From positions 1,426,001-1,490,000 of the forward strand of contig NZ_CP017580.1 of assembly GCF_001806325.1 (NCBI RefSeq): 64,000 bases of DNA. The letters run 5' to 3'. Shown here piece by piece: positions 32,763 to 42,721 of this stretch. Numbering within the stretch: the first letter of the stretch is position 1; each line of letters starts with the position of its first letter. The translations under genes were made by a program, and so were the position numbers. This stretch comes from Curtobacterium sp. BH-2-1-1 (GTDB taxonomy: Bacteria; Actinomycetota; Actinomycetes; Actinomycetales; Microbacteriaceae). The notes under the pieces were generated by a model, which was not told the origin of the DNA, made no database searches, and worked only from the letters and a program-made list of their open reading frames with translations.

Positions 32763-33977
32763 ATGTCCGAGCACCGAGCAGCCCGTCAGGCCGCCGAACG
32801 AGCCGAAGCAGCCGATGCGGCCGAACTGGCCGAGGCGGCAGCGCAGGCAGCATCGATCGCCGCCGCCGACGCCAGCACCGACGCGGGCACCGACGCCCCC
32901 GCACCGCGGGCACCCCGGAGCGGATCGAGCGCCCGCAGGCCACACAGCAGCGGCTCGAGCCGGAGCGGGAGCTGGAGCAGGAACGGCCGGAAGCGGCGCC
33001 GACGCCGCCGGAAGCGCCCGTTCCTCGTCGCCGTCCTCGGCACCGCCGGCTCGCTCGTCGCCGTCGCCACGGTGCTCGCCGTCGTCGCCGGCCTCTTCAT
33101 CGCGGGCCTCGTCCGCAGCTTCGACGCCGACGTCCTCGCCGACCCGTTCCCGACCGGCGCGCGCCCCGCTCCGACCGAGGGCGCGCAGAACATCCTGCTC
33201 ATCGGATCGGACTCCCGCCAGGGCGCCGACCCCGACGGCGACCGCGCTGCCGGTGGTCGCTCGGACACCCTGATGCTCGCCCACGTCCCGGCCGACAAGC
33301 GGGCCGTGTACCTCATGTCGATCATGCGCGACTCGTGGGTCGAGGTCCCCGGCCACGGCACCGCGAAGATCAACGCGGCGTACTCCTGGGGCGGGGTTCC
33401 GCTGACGGTGCAGACGGTCGAACGCCTGCTCGACGTGCGCATCGACCACGTCGCCGAGATCGACTTCGCCGGCTTCTCGGGCATGACCGACGCGCTCGGC
33501 GGGGTGACGGTGCAGTCACGGACGGCGTTCTCGGCCCGCGGGCACGAGTTCACTGCCGGCGCGAACCACCTCGACGGCGACGCGGCCCTGGCGTTCGTCC
33601 GCGAGCGGTACGCCTTCGCCGACGCCGACCACACCCGCGTCCGGAACCAGCAGGCGTTCATGCGCGGGATCGTCGACGGACTCCTCTCGCGCGACACCCT
33701 CACGAACCCCGGGCGCGTGCAGGACTTCGTCCGGGCGACGAGCGAGTACCTGTCGGTGGACGCCGGTCTGACCGTCCGCACGATGGTCGACCTCGGCTGG
33801 TCCCTGCGTGACGTCCGGCCGTCGGACCTGCGGACGTTCACGATGCCGACCGCGGGCGGCGGGACCTCGGCGGACGGACAGTCCTACGTCGCGGTGAACA
33901 CCATCGCCGTGCAGTCGCTGTCCCAGGCGCTCCGGTCGAACGACGTCGCCGGGTGGCTGGCCGACAACCCGCAGTAG
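32763..33977 (+). CDS. LCP family wall-polymer ligase
   Basis: 404 residues. An Ala-rich then strongly basic cytoplasmic tail (about 1-85, with an RKRRRRRRKR run) leads to one membrane helix (about 89-115). The LCP domain holds LLIGSDSRQG, SIMRDSWVEVPG, KINAAYSWGG and ALAFVRERYAFADADHTRVRNQQ, read here as FVRERYAF and RVRNQQ. The arginines that bind the polyprenyl pyrophosphate are conserved. It ligates wall polymers to peptidoglycan. A TAGACT element lies about 45 bases upstream. The long acidic/basic tail is a variable part. Confidence 0.9.
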   Translation: MSEHRAARQAAERAEAADAAELAEAAAQAASIAAADASTDAGTDAPAPRAPRSGSSARRPHSSGSSRSGSWSRNGRKRRRRRRKRPFLVAVLGTAGSLVAVATVLAVVAGLFIAGLVRSFDADVLADPFPTGARPAPTEGAQNILLIGSDSRQGADPDGDRAAGGRSDTLMLAHVPADKRAVYLMSIMRDSWVEVPGHGTAKINAAYSWGGVPLTVQTVERLLDVRIDHVAEIDFAGFSGMTDALGGVTVQSRTAFSARGHEFTAGANHLDGDAALAFVRERYAFADADHTRVRNQQAFMRGIVDGLLSRDTLTNPGRVQDFVRATSEYLSVDAGLTVRTMVDLGWSLRDVRPSDLRTFTMPTAGGGTSADGQSYVAVNTIAVQSLSQALRSNDVAGWLADNPQ

Positions 33978-33989
33978 CCGGACGCAGCA

Positions 33990-34023
33990 GGACGCCCGGT
34001 GACCACTCGGTCACCGGGCGTCC
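33990..34023. terminator. Perfect 15-base-pair hairpin between convergent genes
   Basis: GGACGCCCGGTGACC (33990-34004) and its exact complement (34009-34023) enclose a 4-base loop. It lies between the convergent LCP and Rpf genes and can terminate both. It is unrelated in sequence to the dispersed palindrome family. Confidence 0.85.
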
Positions 34024-34041
34024 TGTCGATCGGAGGAACGA

Positions 34042-34959
<918 letters not shown>

Positions 34960-35007
34960 TCATCGCGGCGGACCCGGGTACGTCACCTTGGCAATTCCCT
35001 GGCAATG

Positions 35008-35055
35008 ACGACCAGGAGGCACGTGGCGGCGCCGACCCGCGCCTCCCGTCCGCCG
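35008..35055. repeat. Degraded copy of the dispersed palindrome
   Basis: The right half keeps the typical CCCGCGCCTCCCGTCCG, but the left half (GACGACCAGGAGGCACGTGG) pairs only partly with it. It lies just after the RlmC-like gene stop (minus strand). The remaining 34885-35007 stretch holds the far upstream region of rpf and shows no gene. Confidence 0.6.
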
Positions 35056-35060
35056 GTCGG

Positions 35061-36212
35061 TCACCCTCGGGACAGCAGCGTCACCGCTTCCAGGTGGCCC
35101 GTCTGCGGGAACATGTCGAGCACCCGCGCGCGCCGCAGGCGCAGCGACGGCATCCGCGCGAGGTCCTTCGCCAGGGTCACCGGGTTGCAGCTCGAGTAGA
35201 CGACGTGCCGCACGTCCGACTCCTCGAGCCAGGTCGACAGCGTCTCGCCGATCCCGCGCCGCGGCGGGTTGACGACGACGAGCTCGGGGACCGCGTCGGG
35301 TCGGGCACGGAGCGCGTGCTCGGTCGCGTCGTCCGCGGCGAAGCGGACGCCCTCGAGGCCGGCCTCGCGCGCCGACTGCCCCGCCGACCGGACGGCCTCG
35401 CGGCTGGTCTCGATGCCCGTCACCGCGCGACCGGGGCGGACGGCGTGCAGGGCGAAGCCGCCGACGCCGCAGTAGAGGTCCCACATCGACGCGGGCGCCA
35501 CCTCGTCGATCCACGCCGAGGCCTGGGCGTACAGCTCGGTGGCCACGTGCGTGTTCGTCTGGAAGAAGCTCTGCGGGCGGAGGTGCATCGTGACGTCACC
35601 GAGTCGCATCGAGAGCGTCTCCCGCTCGGTGAGCACGATCTCCCGCTCCCCCTCGGTGACGGCCTTGTGCTCCGGGAGCAGGTTCACGGTGACGACGACG
35701 GCGTTCGGCAGCACCCGGTGGAGCGCGTCGAGGTGCTGCCGGAGGCGCACCAGCTGTCCCTCGGAGCGCAGGACGAACCGCACCATGAGCTCCCCGTCCG
35801 GCGACTCCGTCACGAGCACGAACTTCAGCTCGCCCCGGCGGGTGGCGACGTCGTACGGGATGAGCCCGGCGTCCGCGATGAACCCGGCGAGGATCGGGAG
35901 CGCGTGCTGGATCCCGGGCGTGCAGATGCCGCAGTGCCGGAGGTCCACCCCGCGCTGCCGGTGGTCGAGGATGCCGACCGTCGGGTGCTGGACGGTCCCG
36001 CCGACCACCATCTTCGCCTTGTTGCGGTACGCGGACTCGGGGCTGGTGATCGCGGGCAGCCACTCGACCGAGCCCGGACCCCCGGCGGCCTCGACCGCGT
36101 CGTGCAGGAGTTCGCGCGTGCGGAGTTCCTTGTCGAGGACCTGCTCGGCGTACGGCTGCCCCATGAGCGTGCACGAGCGGCACACCCCGCGGTCGAAGTA
36201 GTCGCACTGCAT
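35061..36212 (-). CDS. rlmC: 23S rRNA (uracil-C5)-methyltransferase, RlmC/RlmD-like
   Basis: 383 residues. N-terminal iron-sulfur cysteines are at 3, 11 and 14 with a fourth in RHCGIC (about 93-96). The SAM-binding region contains MWDLYCGVGGFALHA, a later NPPRRGIGE motif, and the catalytic Cys is in YSSCNP. The absence of a TRAM domain and the short length fit RlmC (RumB), which methylates U747 of 23S rRNA in E. coli; RlmD-type activity is possible. It is a single gene between the rpf leader and the glycosyltransferase operon. Confidence 0.85.
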   Translation of the reverse strand: MQCDYFDRGVCRSCTLMGQPYAEQVLDKELRTRELLHDAVEAAGGPGSVEWLPAITSPESAYRNKAKMVVGGTVQHPTVGILDHRQRGVDLRHCGICTPGIQHALPILAGFIADAGLIPYDVATRRGELKFVLVTESPDGELMVRFVLRSEGQLVRLRQHLDALHRVLPNAVVVTVNLLPEHKAVTEGEREIVLTERETLSMRLGDVTMHLRPQSFFQTNTHVATELYAQASAWIDEVAPASMWDLYCGVGGFALHAVRPGRAVTGIETSREAVRSAGQSAREAGLEGVRFAADDATEHALRARPDAVPELVVVNPPRRGIGETLSTWLEESDVRHVVYSSCNPVTLAKDLARMPSLRLRRARVLDMFPQTGHLEAVTLLSRG

Positions 36213-36249
36213 GGCCGAGTCAGGATACGGCAGCGGCCGCCGGTCGCGA

Positions 36250-37224
36250 TCAGCGCATCAGCCACTCCGCCCAGGCCGCACGGCAGACGCGGTCGGCTCG
36301 CGACGCCACGGCACGCGTTTCGTCGCGCTCCGCGGCGGAGGCCGACGAGATCGCGTCGCACCAGGACGACACCGAATCGTCGCCGAGGTAGCGGTCGTCC
36401 GGGTAGAGGTCGGCGATGCTCGAACCAGCGGGACCGACCGCGGGCGTCCCGACCTCGAGCGAGCGGATCGCGATGCCGGACTGGAAGAACCGCTTGTAGG
36501 GCACGACGACGGCGTCCGCAGTGGCCAGGAGCTCGTCGAGCCGGTCCTCGTCGACGAAGGCGTCCGTCACGGACCACCCGTCGACCTCGGGCCACCGTCG
36601 CCCGACGATCTCGAGGCGGTGCGAGTGTCCGATCTCCTGACCGATCCCGGCGAGCAGCGCGAGGTCGCGGTCGGGCTTGAACTGCCCGAGGACCCGGACC
36701 ACCGGACGGTCGCTCGACATCGACACCGTGTCGGGGACCGCGCGTGGGACGACGGGGTGCGGCAGCAGCTCGGGCTCGGTGCCCGGACAGTCGTCTCGCA
36801 GGGCGGTCGCGGCGGTCCCGCTGTGCACGATCAGGCGGACACCACGCGCGAGCGCACCGAACCGACGCGCGACGACGCCGTACCCGCGGGCTCGCACGAG
36901 CGGGTGGGGATCGTGCACGACGAGGGCCGCCTCGGCCCGTCGGCCGAGGACGACGCGCATGATCACGCGATCCAGGTGGCCGAGGACCGGCCACGTCACG
37001 ATGACCCGGGTCCCACCACGACGGCCATCCCGGCGAGCGGCCCACAATGCGAGGAGGTACCGCCGCACCCAGCCGGCACCCGAGCCTCCTGCGACGCTCG
37101 GCTCGTGCACGTCGGTGACCGACACCCGTGCTCCGGAGGCGCTGAGTGTCGCAGCCAGCCCGTGGGCGTAGTGGTGCAGCGCACCGCCGAGTGTGTTCAC
37201 CACGATGACGTCGCGTGCACTCAT
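36250..37224 (-). CDS. Glycosyltransferase, GT-B type (third gene of operon)
   Basis: 324 residues. The N-terminal half begins IVVNTLGGALHHYAHGLAATL and contains HDPHPLVRARGYG; the C-terminal half holds the donor-binding segment VVVPYKRFFQSGIAIRSLEVGTP, given as FFQSGIAIRSLEVGTP. This fits a GT-B glycosyltransferase of family-4-like type acting on an envelope or exported polysaccharide. Its ATG overlaps the TGA of the preceding glycosyltransferase by four bases. The acceptor and sugar are unknown. Confidence 0.75.
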   Translation of the reverse strand: MSARDVIVVNTLGGALHHYAHGLAATLSASGARVSVTDVHEPSVAGGSGAGWVRRYLLALWAARRDGRRGGTRVIVTWPVLGHLDRVIMRVVLGRRAEAALVVHDPHPLVRARGYGVVARRFGALARGVRLIVHSGTAATALRDDCPGTEPELLPHPVVPRAVPDTVSMSSDRPVVRVLGQFKPDRDLALLAGIGQEIGHSHRLEIVGRRWPEVDGWSVTDAFVDEDRLDELLATADAVVVPYKRFFQSGIAIRSLEVGTPAVGPAGSSIADLYPDDRYLGDDSVSSWCDAISSASAAERDETRAVASRADRVCRAAWAEWLMR

Positions 37225-38351
37225 GCGACGACTCCGATCGGGCGGGTCGGCACGTCGGCGACGAGTCGTGCCTGCTGACCGTGCAACCAGGCGTCGGCAG
37301 CGAGTCGGCCGTCCCGCTCGGGCAGCGCAGCTCGCACCTGCTCTCGGTCCAGCGGCGCCCGCAGGGCGCTCGTGATCGCTCGCGCGAGTCGCCGGGTGAA
37401 CGCCGGGGCCGTCGGCGGGACGACGCCGTGACCGTGGTCGCGCAGCCAGCCGGCGAGCCCGGTCTGGTCGGTGGTCACGATCGTCAGGCCAGCGGCGAGG
37501 GCTTCCTTGATCGGCAGACCGATCTGCTCCCGCCAGCGTCCGTCGGCGACCGAGGGAGCGACGAGGACCGCAGACGAGCGGACCACGGCGGTAGCGGCAG
37601 CGTGCGGGAGTCGTCCCGTCACTCGCCGTGTCGACGGGGACGAGGCGGCCCACTCGGCTGCCAGTGGCTCGAGTGGCCCTGGCCCGATCAGCACGATCGT
37701 CGCGCCGGGAACGGTGCGTTCGACGGCGGGCCAGGCATCCATCAGCTCCCGCACGCCCTTGCGCTGCTCCATCGCCCCGACGAACACGCATGTCAGCGGG
37801 CTCGGATCGACCGGGGCATCGTCGGGGCGGGGCAGTTCGAGTGTCGACGACTGTTCGATCGCCGCGGTGAACGGGAGGGACGCGTAGGTGGCTCGTGCGT
37901 CGTCGCTCGCGAACGCGATGCGGTCGATGGTCAGTCGAGCAACGGCGCCGACGAGCAGACCCACGAGCCGGACGACGACGCCCGGCACCCGGCGACGCCC
38001 GCCCACGAGGGTCGCGAGGTCGTTGTTCTCCATCGCGTACGTGACCACCCGGTGCCGACGACGCCGGAGCACCCCCGCAGCGCGGAACCCGGCCGCGAGC
38101 AGCACGTGCTTCGGCCAGAACCGCATCCACAGCGGTTCCGGGACCTCGAGCGTGGTGGCCGTGGTGGTCAAGAACCGACGGAGCGCTCCCGTCATGGTCA
38201 CTCGCTGGATGGCGGGAGCGAGGTCCGTCCCGGCGAGGTCGTAGTTCACGTCGAGGTAGAGGAGCTCTGCGGGTGTGCCGCGCAGGTGGCGCTCGATGTG
38301 GGCGGCCCGCAACTCGGGGACGATCCGCATGCTCCCCACCGATGCGCTCAC
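37221..38351 (-). CDS. Glycosyltransferase family 4-like (second gene of operon)
   Basis: 376 residues from GTG 38351. The C-terminal GT-B domain is clear: CVFVGAMEQRKGVRELMDAW, IVLIGPGP, then EQIGLPIKEALAAGLTIVTTDQTGL with the donor-contacting Glu. The N-terminal domain is divergent and starts with LYLDVNYDLAGTDL. The GTG overlaps the TGA of the upstream DUF1972 glycosyltransferase (GTGA), and its own stop overlaps the next start, so all three are made together. Sugar specificity cannot be assigned. Confidence 0.8.
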   Translation of the reverse strand: MSASVGSMRIVPELRAAHIERHLRGTPAELLYLDVNYDLAGTDLAPAIQRVTMTGALRRFLTTTATTLEVPEPLWMRFWPKHVLLAAGFRAAGVLRRRRHRVVTYAMENNDLATLVGGRRRVPGVVVRLVGLLVGAVARLTIDRIAFASDDARATYASLPFTAAIEQSSTLELPRPDDAPVDPSPLTCVFVGAMEQRKGVRELMDAWPAVERTVPGATIVLIGPGPLEPLAAEWAASSPSTRRVTGRLPHAAATAVVRSSAVLVAPSVADGRWREQIGLPIKEALAAGLTIVTTDQTGLAGWLRDHGHGVVPPTAPAFTRRLARAITSALRAPLDREQVRAALPERDGRLAADAWLHGQQARLVADVPTRPIGVVA

Positions 38352-39484
38352 GCCGCCACCGCCTGGCGGGTCGCGACGCCGGCCTGCTCGGCGAGGGCGT
38401 GCTCGTACGCGCCGCAGACGCCCGACCACGTGTACGCCGAGCGGGCCCGGTCACGCACGCTGCCCCGGAGCAGCTCCTGCTCGACGGGGTCGGCGAGCAG
38501 GTCGAGGACGGCATCGGCGATCGCGCCGGGGTCGGGCTGGACGAACCGGACGCCGGTGCCGGCGAGGACCTCGCGGTTGTACACGGTGTCGCGGGCCACG
38601 GTGGGCGCCCCGCAGTGCATCGCCTGCACGAGGGCCGGGTTCGTGCCGCCGACGCTGTGCCCGTGGAAGTACGCGCCGGCGTGCTGCCACAGTGCGAAGA
38701 GCCGGTCGTCGTCGGACACGTGGCCGAGCCAGGTCGCGTCCGGGTTCCGGTCGGCGAGGTCCTGCGCGGCGGTGTCGAGCTCCCCGCCGTAGCCCGTCGA
38801 CCCGACGATGACGACCGGGTGGCGCTCGGCGATGCGCTCCGCGGCGACGAGGAACTCGGCCACCGTGTTCTCCGGCACGAACCGCGCCACCACGAGGGCG
38901 AACGGTCGCCCGGCGAGGTGCGCGTCGTCGGGGTGCAGCGGCAGGAGGTCGGACTCCGTGCCGCCGTAGGGGATCATCACGCCGGAGCGGCCGAACTCGT
39001 GGCGCCAGTAGTCCCCGATGGCGTCGGCGTCGAAGACGAGCCGGTCGGCGAACCGTGCGGTGGCCCGGGCGCCGGTCTTGAACACCGCCTTGGCGAGCCG
39101 CCCCCACTTCGCGCGCTCCCACTCGATCCCGTCGACGTTGACCACGGTGGGGATGCCGGCGAGCCGCAGGAGCGGGAGCCAGTACCCGTTCGCGCAGTTC
39201 ATCACGAGCGCGACGTCCGGCCGTCGTCGGATCGTGTCGAGCACGGCGGTCAGGCCGTACGTGAGGGTCGAGAGCGACCGCGACTCGAGGCCACGGGTCG
39301 TGCGTCGGGTCACCCGGTGGTCGAGCGACGGATCGTCCACCCGCTCCTGTCCGGGACGGCCGTAGACCGTGACGTCCCAGCCGACGTCGGCCAGGTGCGG
39401 TGCGATGTGCCGCACGGCCGTCTCGAACCCGCCGTAGTAGGACGGGTACCCGCGCGTCCCGATGATCGCCACACGCTTGGACAT
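38348..39484 (-). CDS. DUF1972 glycosyltransferase (rhamnosyltransferase-like, first gene of operon)
   Basis: 378 residues. The N-terminus VAIIGTRGYPSYYGGFETAVRHIAP is the DUF1972 signature found in beta-1,4-rhamnosyltransferases of streptococcal capsule loci (RgpA/Cps2T type). The GT4 donor site FHGHSVGGTNPALVQAMHCGAPTVA, seen in part as HSVGGTNPALVQAM, is conserved. It probably adds a deoxyhexose to a lipid-linked glycan in the cytoplasm. It leads a three-gene coupled operon; no polymerase or flippase gene is nearby. GAGGGAGCGGGT precedes the ATG at 39484. Confidence 0.85.
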   Translation of the reverse strand: MSKRVAIIGTRGYPSYYGGFETAVRHIAPHLADVGWDVTVYGRPGQERVDDPSLDHRVTRRTTRGLESRSLSTLTYGLTAVLDTIRRRPDVALVMNCANGYWLPLLRLAGIPTVVNVDGIEWERAKWGRLAKAVFKTGARATARFADRLVFDADAIGDYWRHEFGRSGVMIPYGGTESDLLPLHPDDAHLAGRPFALVVARFVPENTVAEFLVAAERIAERHPVVIVGSTGYGGELDTAAQDLADRNPDATWLGHVSDDDRLFALWQHAGAYFHGHSVGGTNPALVQAMHCGAPTVARDTVYNREVLAGTGVRFVQPDPGAIADAVLDLLADPVEQELLRGSVRDRARSAYTWSGVCGAYEHALAEQAGVATRQAVAA

Positions 39485-39555
39485 ACCCGCTCCCTCGTTC
39501 ACCTGATGACTGCAATGATATTCTACATTGCAGTTCCAGGTGGCGGAAGAGCGGG

Positions 39556-40434
39556 TTACTCGGCAGCGGCGTCCTGGATCGTGGTCGCGATCCGGTAGAT
39601 CGACGTCGTCGCGGCGAGGAACAGCGTCGTGCCGTCGTCGCCGCCGAAGCAGAGGTTCGCGGTGACCTCGGGGACCGCGATCTCGCCGAGTCGGGTGCCG
39701 TCCGGGTCGAACACGACCACGCCCCGGTGCGACGAGGACCACACGTTGCCGTGCACGTCGACGCGGATGCCGTCCGGAGCGCCCTCGCCGGGCTCCAACC
39801 GTGCGAACACCCGACCGTTCTTGAGCAGGTCGCCCCGGTCGCCCCGCCGGTCGTACGCCCGGATGACCGGGTCGTCGCCGGACGAGCTCGCGACGTAGAG
39901 CACCTGCTCGGTCGGGTCGAACGCCAACCCGTTCGGTTCGTCGAGGTCGGTGGCGACCGGCCGCAGGTCCGCACCGTCCGGGCCGCAGCGGAACACCCAG
40001 TGGTCGCCGTACTCCCGCTCGCCCGGGTGCCCCTCGCGCGGCTGGGTGATGCCGTACGCCGGGTCGGTGAACCACACGCTGCCGTCCCGCGCGACGACGA
40101 CGTCGTTCGGGGAGTTCAGCCGGACGCCGTCCCACGCGTCCACGATCGGTGTGACGATCCCGTCCCGGTCGCGCTCGACCCGTCGGTTCCCGTGCGAGCA
40201 CTGCACGACGCTGCCGTCGCGGTCGAGGGTGCGGCCGTTCGTGAACTCGACCCCCTCCGCGTACACCGACGTCTCGCCGGAGTCGGCGTGCCACTGCAGG
40301 ATCCGGTCGCCCGGGATGTCCGACCACCGCAGGGTCCGGCTCGCGGGGATCCAGCACGGCCCCTCGGCCCAGGTACTGCCCGTCGCGATGCGCTCGACGG
40401 CGCCGGGGTCGGGGACGAGATCGGTGAACGACAT
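39556..40434 (-). CDS. SMP-30/gluconolactonase family protein
   Basis: 292 residues, a six-bladed beta-propeller. The metal-site motifs are present: AEGPCWIP near the start (Glu), SPNDVVVARDGSVWFTDP in the middle, with GITQP, then EPNGLAFDP and the Asp in PDGIRVDVHGNVW. The family hydrolyses sugar lactones. It clusters with an FCD-type GntR gene and two SDRs, the usual set for an oxidative sugar pathway (sugar to lactone to acid). AAGGAG precedes the ATG at 40434. Confidence 0.85.
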   Translation of the reverse strand: MSFTDLVPDPGAVERIATGSTWAEGPCWIPASRTLRWSDIPGDRILQWHADSGETSVYAEGVEFTNGRTLDRDGSVVQCSHGNRRVERDRDGIVTPIVDAWDGVRLNSPNDVVVARDGSVWFTDPAYGITQPREGHPGEREYGDHWVFRCGPDGADLRPVATDLDEPNGLAFDPTEQVLYVASSSGDDPVIRAYDRRGDRGDLLKNGRVFARLEPGEGAPDGIRVDVHGNVWSSSHRGVVVFDPDGTRLGEIAVPEVTANLCFGGDDGTTLFLAATTSIYRIATTIQDAAAE

Positions 40435-40459
40435 GTGCTCTCCTTCGAACACCTCGACC

Positions 40460-41119
40460 CTATTCGCCCGTGCGGTCGATGATCTCGGTCATCGCCCCGG
40501 CGGCTCCGTCCGCGTCTCCGTCGGCCACCGCGCGGGCGAGTCGGACGTGCAGTCCGACGTCGTGGAGACCCGGCCGGATCCCGGCCCGGTCGTCGAGTGC
40601 GCGCGCGACCACGCGGTGCAGCCGCCCGTACATCGCGTTCCCGGACAGCTCCAGCACCAGTCGGTGGACCTCGCGGTCTGCCTGGAGGAACGTGGCCGCG
40701 TCGTCCGGACCCGTGGCGGCGGCGAGGCGGTCGGCGGCGGCGAGCAGCGCCTCCAGGTCGGCACGGTGCGACGCGTCGGACGCGCGCCCGGCGGCGGCCG
40801 CCGCGGCCACCGGCTCGACCGCGCGGCGCAGCGCGCGCAACTCCCCGAGGACGACCCCACGCTCCGGACCGGCGAGCCGCCAGCCGATGACGCGCGGGTC
40901 GAGGACGTCCCACTCCGACGCGGGCAGGACCCGGAGCCCGACGCGACGACCGGCGCTGAGGAGGCCGAGGCCGACGAGGACGCGGACGGCCTCGCGGACG
41001 ATGCTGCGGCTCGAGCCCGTGCGGGTGACGAACCCGTCGATGCTGTCGCGGTGCCCCGTCGGCAGCGATCCGTCGACGATCGCGGCGCCGAGCCCGTCGA
41101 GCACCCGGTCGAAGATCAC
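40460..41119 (-). CDS. FCD-domain GntR family regulator
   Basis: 219 residues from GTG 41119. The winged helix is slightly atypical (IVDGSLPTGHRDSIDGF, TGSSRSIVREAVRVLVGLGLLSAG) but the FCD domain is clear, with RRAVEPVAAAAAAGRA and the metal-site residues in DREVHRLVLELSGN and GLHDVGLHVRLARA. It probably senses a sugar acid made by its neighbours. The GTG overlaps the SDR stop (GTGA), so it is co-translated with that gene. An AATAG-N5-CTATT site upstream of the operon is its likely operator. Confidence 0.8.
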   Translation of the reverse strand: MIFDRVLDGLGAAIVDGSLPTGHRDSIDGFVTRTGSSRSIVREAVRVLVGLGLLSAGRRVGLRVLPASEWDVLDPRVIGWRLAGPERGVVLGELRALRRAVEPVAAAAAAGRASDASHRADLEALLAAADRLAAATGPDDAATFLQADREVHRLVLELSGNAMYGRLHRVVARALDDRAGIRPGLHDVGLHVRLARAVADGDADGAAGAMTEIIDRTGE

Positions 41120-41838
41120 CGCTGGGAGACCGGGCTGACCACGAGCTCGTCGACGCGCATGTGCGACGGGGCCTCGAGCACGAACGAGACCGAGCGGGCG
41201 ATGTCCTCCGGCTGGAGCATGACCGCGCGTGCGGCCGAGTCCGGCACCGAGGGGCGCTGGTCGAGGAAGTCGGTGGCGACGTCGCCGGGGCACAGGTGGG
41301 TCGCGCGGACGCCGTGCCCGGCCTCCTGCTGGTTGAGCGTCCGGACGACAGAGCCGAGCGCGGTCTTCGACGCCGAGTAGGCGACCCCGGCCCCGGGTTG
41401 GAACGACCAGCCCGCGTACGACGACACGACCACGACGATCCCGCCGGACTCGCGCAGCGCGGGCAGCGCCGCGTCGACGACCGTGACGACGGCGGTGAGG
41501 TTGGTGTCGACGATGGCGCGGAAGTCCGACAGCGACTGGTCGTCCCACCGACGCTGGGGGCTGTTGAGCCCGGCGGCGAGGACGAGTCCGTCGAGCCGCC
41601 CGTACTGCGCGAGCAGGGTGTCGCGGGCAGCGGTGACGTCCTCCGGGTCGTTCGCGTCGAGGGGCAGCACGTCCGCCGTCCCACCCTCGGCGCGGATCTC
41701 GGTCGCGACCTCGGCGAGTCGGTCCGCCCGGCGTCCGCTGAGCACCACCGTCCAGCCGTCGCGGGCGGCCGCACGAGCGCTCGCCGCTCCCATGCCGCTG
41801 CCGCCGCCGGTGATCCAGAGCACGCGTGCGTCGTTCAT
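41116..41838 (-). CDS. SDR family NAD(P)-dependent oxidoreductase
   Basis: 240 residues. The cofactor loop TGGGSGMGAA, the Rossmann segment LVLAAGLN (NNAG position altered), VVSSYAG and the catalytic YSASK are present. The end (MRVDELVVSPVSQR) resembles serine/3-ketoacyl-type classical SDRs such as YdfG. It is coupled to the GntR gene and divergent from a second SDR. In this cluster it may oxidise a sugar or reduce a sugar-acid intermediate. Confidence 0.8.
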   Translation of the reverse strand: MNDARVLWITGGGSGMGAASARAAARDGWTVVLSGRRADRLAEVATEIRAEGGTADVLPLDANDPEDVTAARDTLLAQYGRLDGLVLAAGLNSPQRRWDDQSLSDFRAIVDTNLTAVVTVVDAALPALRESGGIVVVVSSYAGWSFQPGAGVAYSASKTALGSVVRTLNQQEAGHGVRATHLCPGDVATDFLDQRPSVPDSAARAVMLQPEDIARSVSFVLEAPSHMRVDELVVSPVSQR

Positions 41839-41843
41839 GGGGG

Positions 41844-41858
41844 AATAGTATGCCTATT
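41844..41858. promoter_or_regulatory. AATAG-N5-CTATT operator
   Basis: A perfect 5-5-5 inverted repeat with TATGC centre lies between the two divergent SDR genes, 5 bases before the minus-strand ATG. Its size and A/T-rich arms fit an FCD/GntR operator for the regulator at 40460-41119. Confidence 0.65.
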
Positions 41859-41899
41859 GCTGCGACCGGACCACGGGCGCACCGACGACGGGAGCGACG

Positions 41900-42700
41900 A
41901 TGCACCTCGACCTGACCGACCGCGTGGTCGTCGTGACCGGAGCCGCGCGCGGCATCGGCGCCACGATCGCCGCACGGTTCCACGCGGAGGGGTGCCGGGT
42001 CGTCGCGCTCGACCTGGCGTTCGACGAACCCGCTGCCGCGGACGCGCCCGCGGCCGGGGACGGGGCCGCCGCCGGCGCCGCGCTGCCGGTCGACCGGGTG
42101 CGCTGCAACGTCGCCGACCCCGACTCCGTCCGCGCCGCCGTGGACGAGGTCGTCGCCCGGCACGGCACGATCGACGTGCTCGTGAACAACGCCGGCATCA
42201 ACGTCGAGGGAGTGGTCGGCGACCTGCAGTGGGACGACTGGCGCCGATGCATGGACGTGAACCTCGGCGGGACCTTCCTGATGAGCCAGGCCGTGGCACC
42301 CGTGATGCAGGCCGCCGGGCGCGGACGGATCATCAACGCGGCGTCGTTCGCGGCGATCGTGCCGAGTGTCGGGAGCGCTGCCTACGCGGCGTCGAAGTCG
42401 GCGGTCGTGGCGTTCACCCGGGTGCTCGCATCGGAGCTCGGCCCGTGGGACATCACCGTGAACGCGTACGCCCCGGGGATGGTGCCGACGGCGATGAACG
42501 GCTTCGCGACGATGCCCGCCGAGGCCCAGGACCGCCTGCTCGACACTCTGTCGCTCCGTCGGTGGGAGACGGCCGACGACGTGGCCGACCTGCTCGTGTT
42601 CGTGGCGAGCGACGCCGCCGGGTACGTCACGGGGACGCTGCTGGACGTGTCCGGCGGCAAGTTGGCGACCCAGATCCCGGCGCGGGCGCACGGGCGCTGA
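41900..42700 (+). CDS. SDR family oxidoreductase (sugar-dehydrogenase-like)
   Basis: 266 residues. Motifs are TGAARGIG (cofactor), a central NNAGINVEG, and YAASK (catalytic). A low-complexity Ala/Gly insert (about residues 46-62: EPAAADAPAAGDGAAAG) sits after beta-strand 2, longer than usual. The end DVSGGKLATQIPARAHGR is slightly altered from the common DGG. It is divergent from the other SDR/GntR operon and shares its operator, so it belongs to the same sugar-acid pathway. CGACGGGAGCGACG lies before the ATG. Confidence 0.85.
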   Translation: MHLDLTDRVVVVTGAARGIGATIAARFHAEGCRVVALDLAFDEPAAADAPAAGDGAAAGAALPVDRVRCNVADPDSVRAAVDEVVARHGTIDVLVNNAGINVEGVVGDLQWDDWRRCMDVNLGGTFLMSQAVAPVMQAAGRGRIINAASFAAIVPSVGSAAYAASKSAVVAFTRVLASELGPWDITVNAYAPGMVPTAMNGFATMPAEAQDRLLDTLSLRRWETADDVADLLVFVASDAAGYVTGTLLDVSGGKLATQIPARAHGR

Positions 42701-42721
42701 GTCCATCGTCACCCGGGGTGG

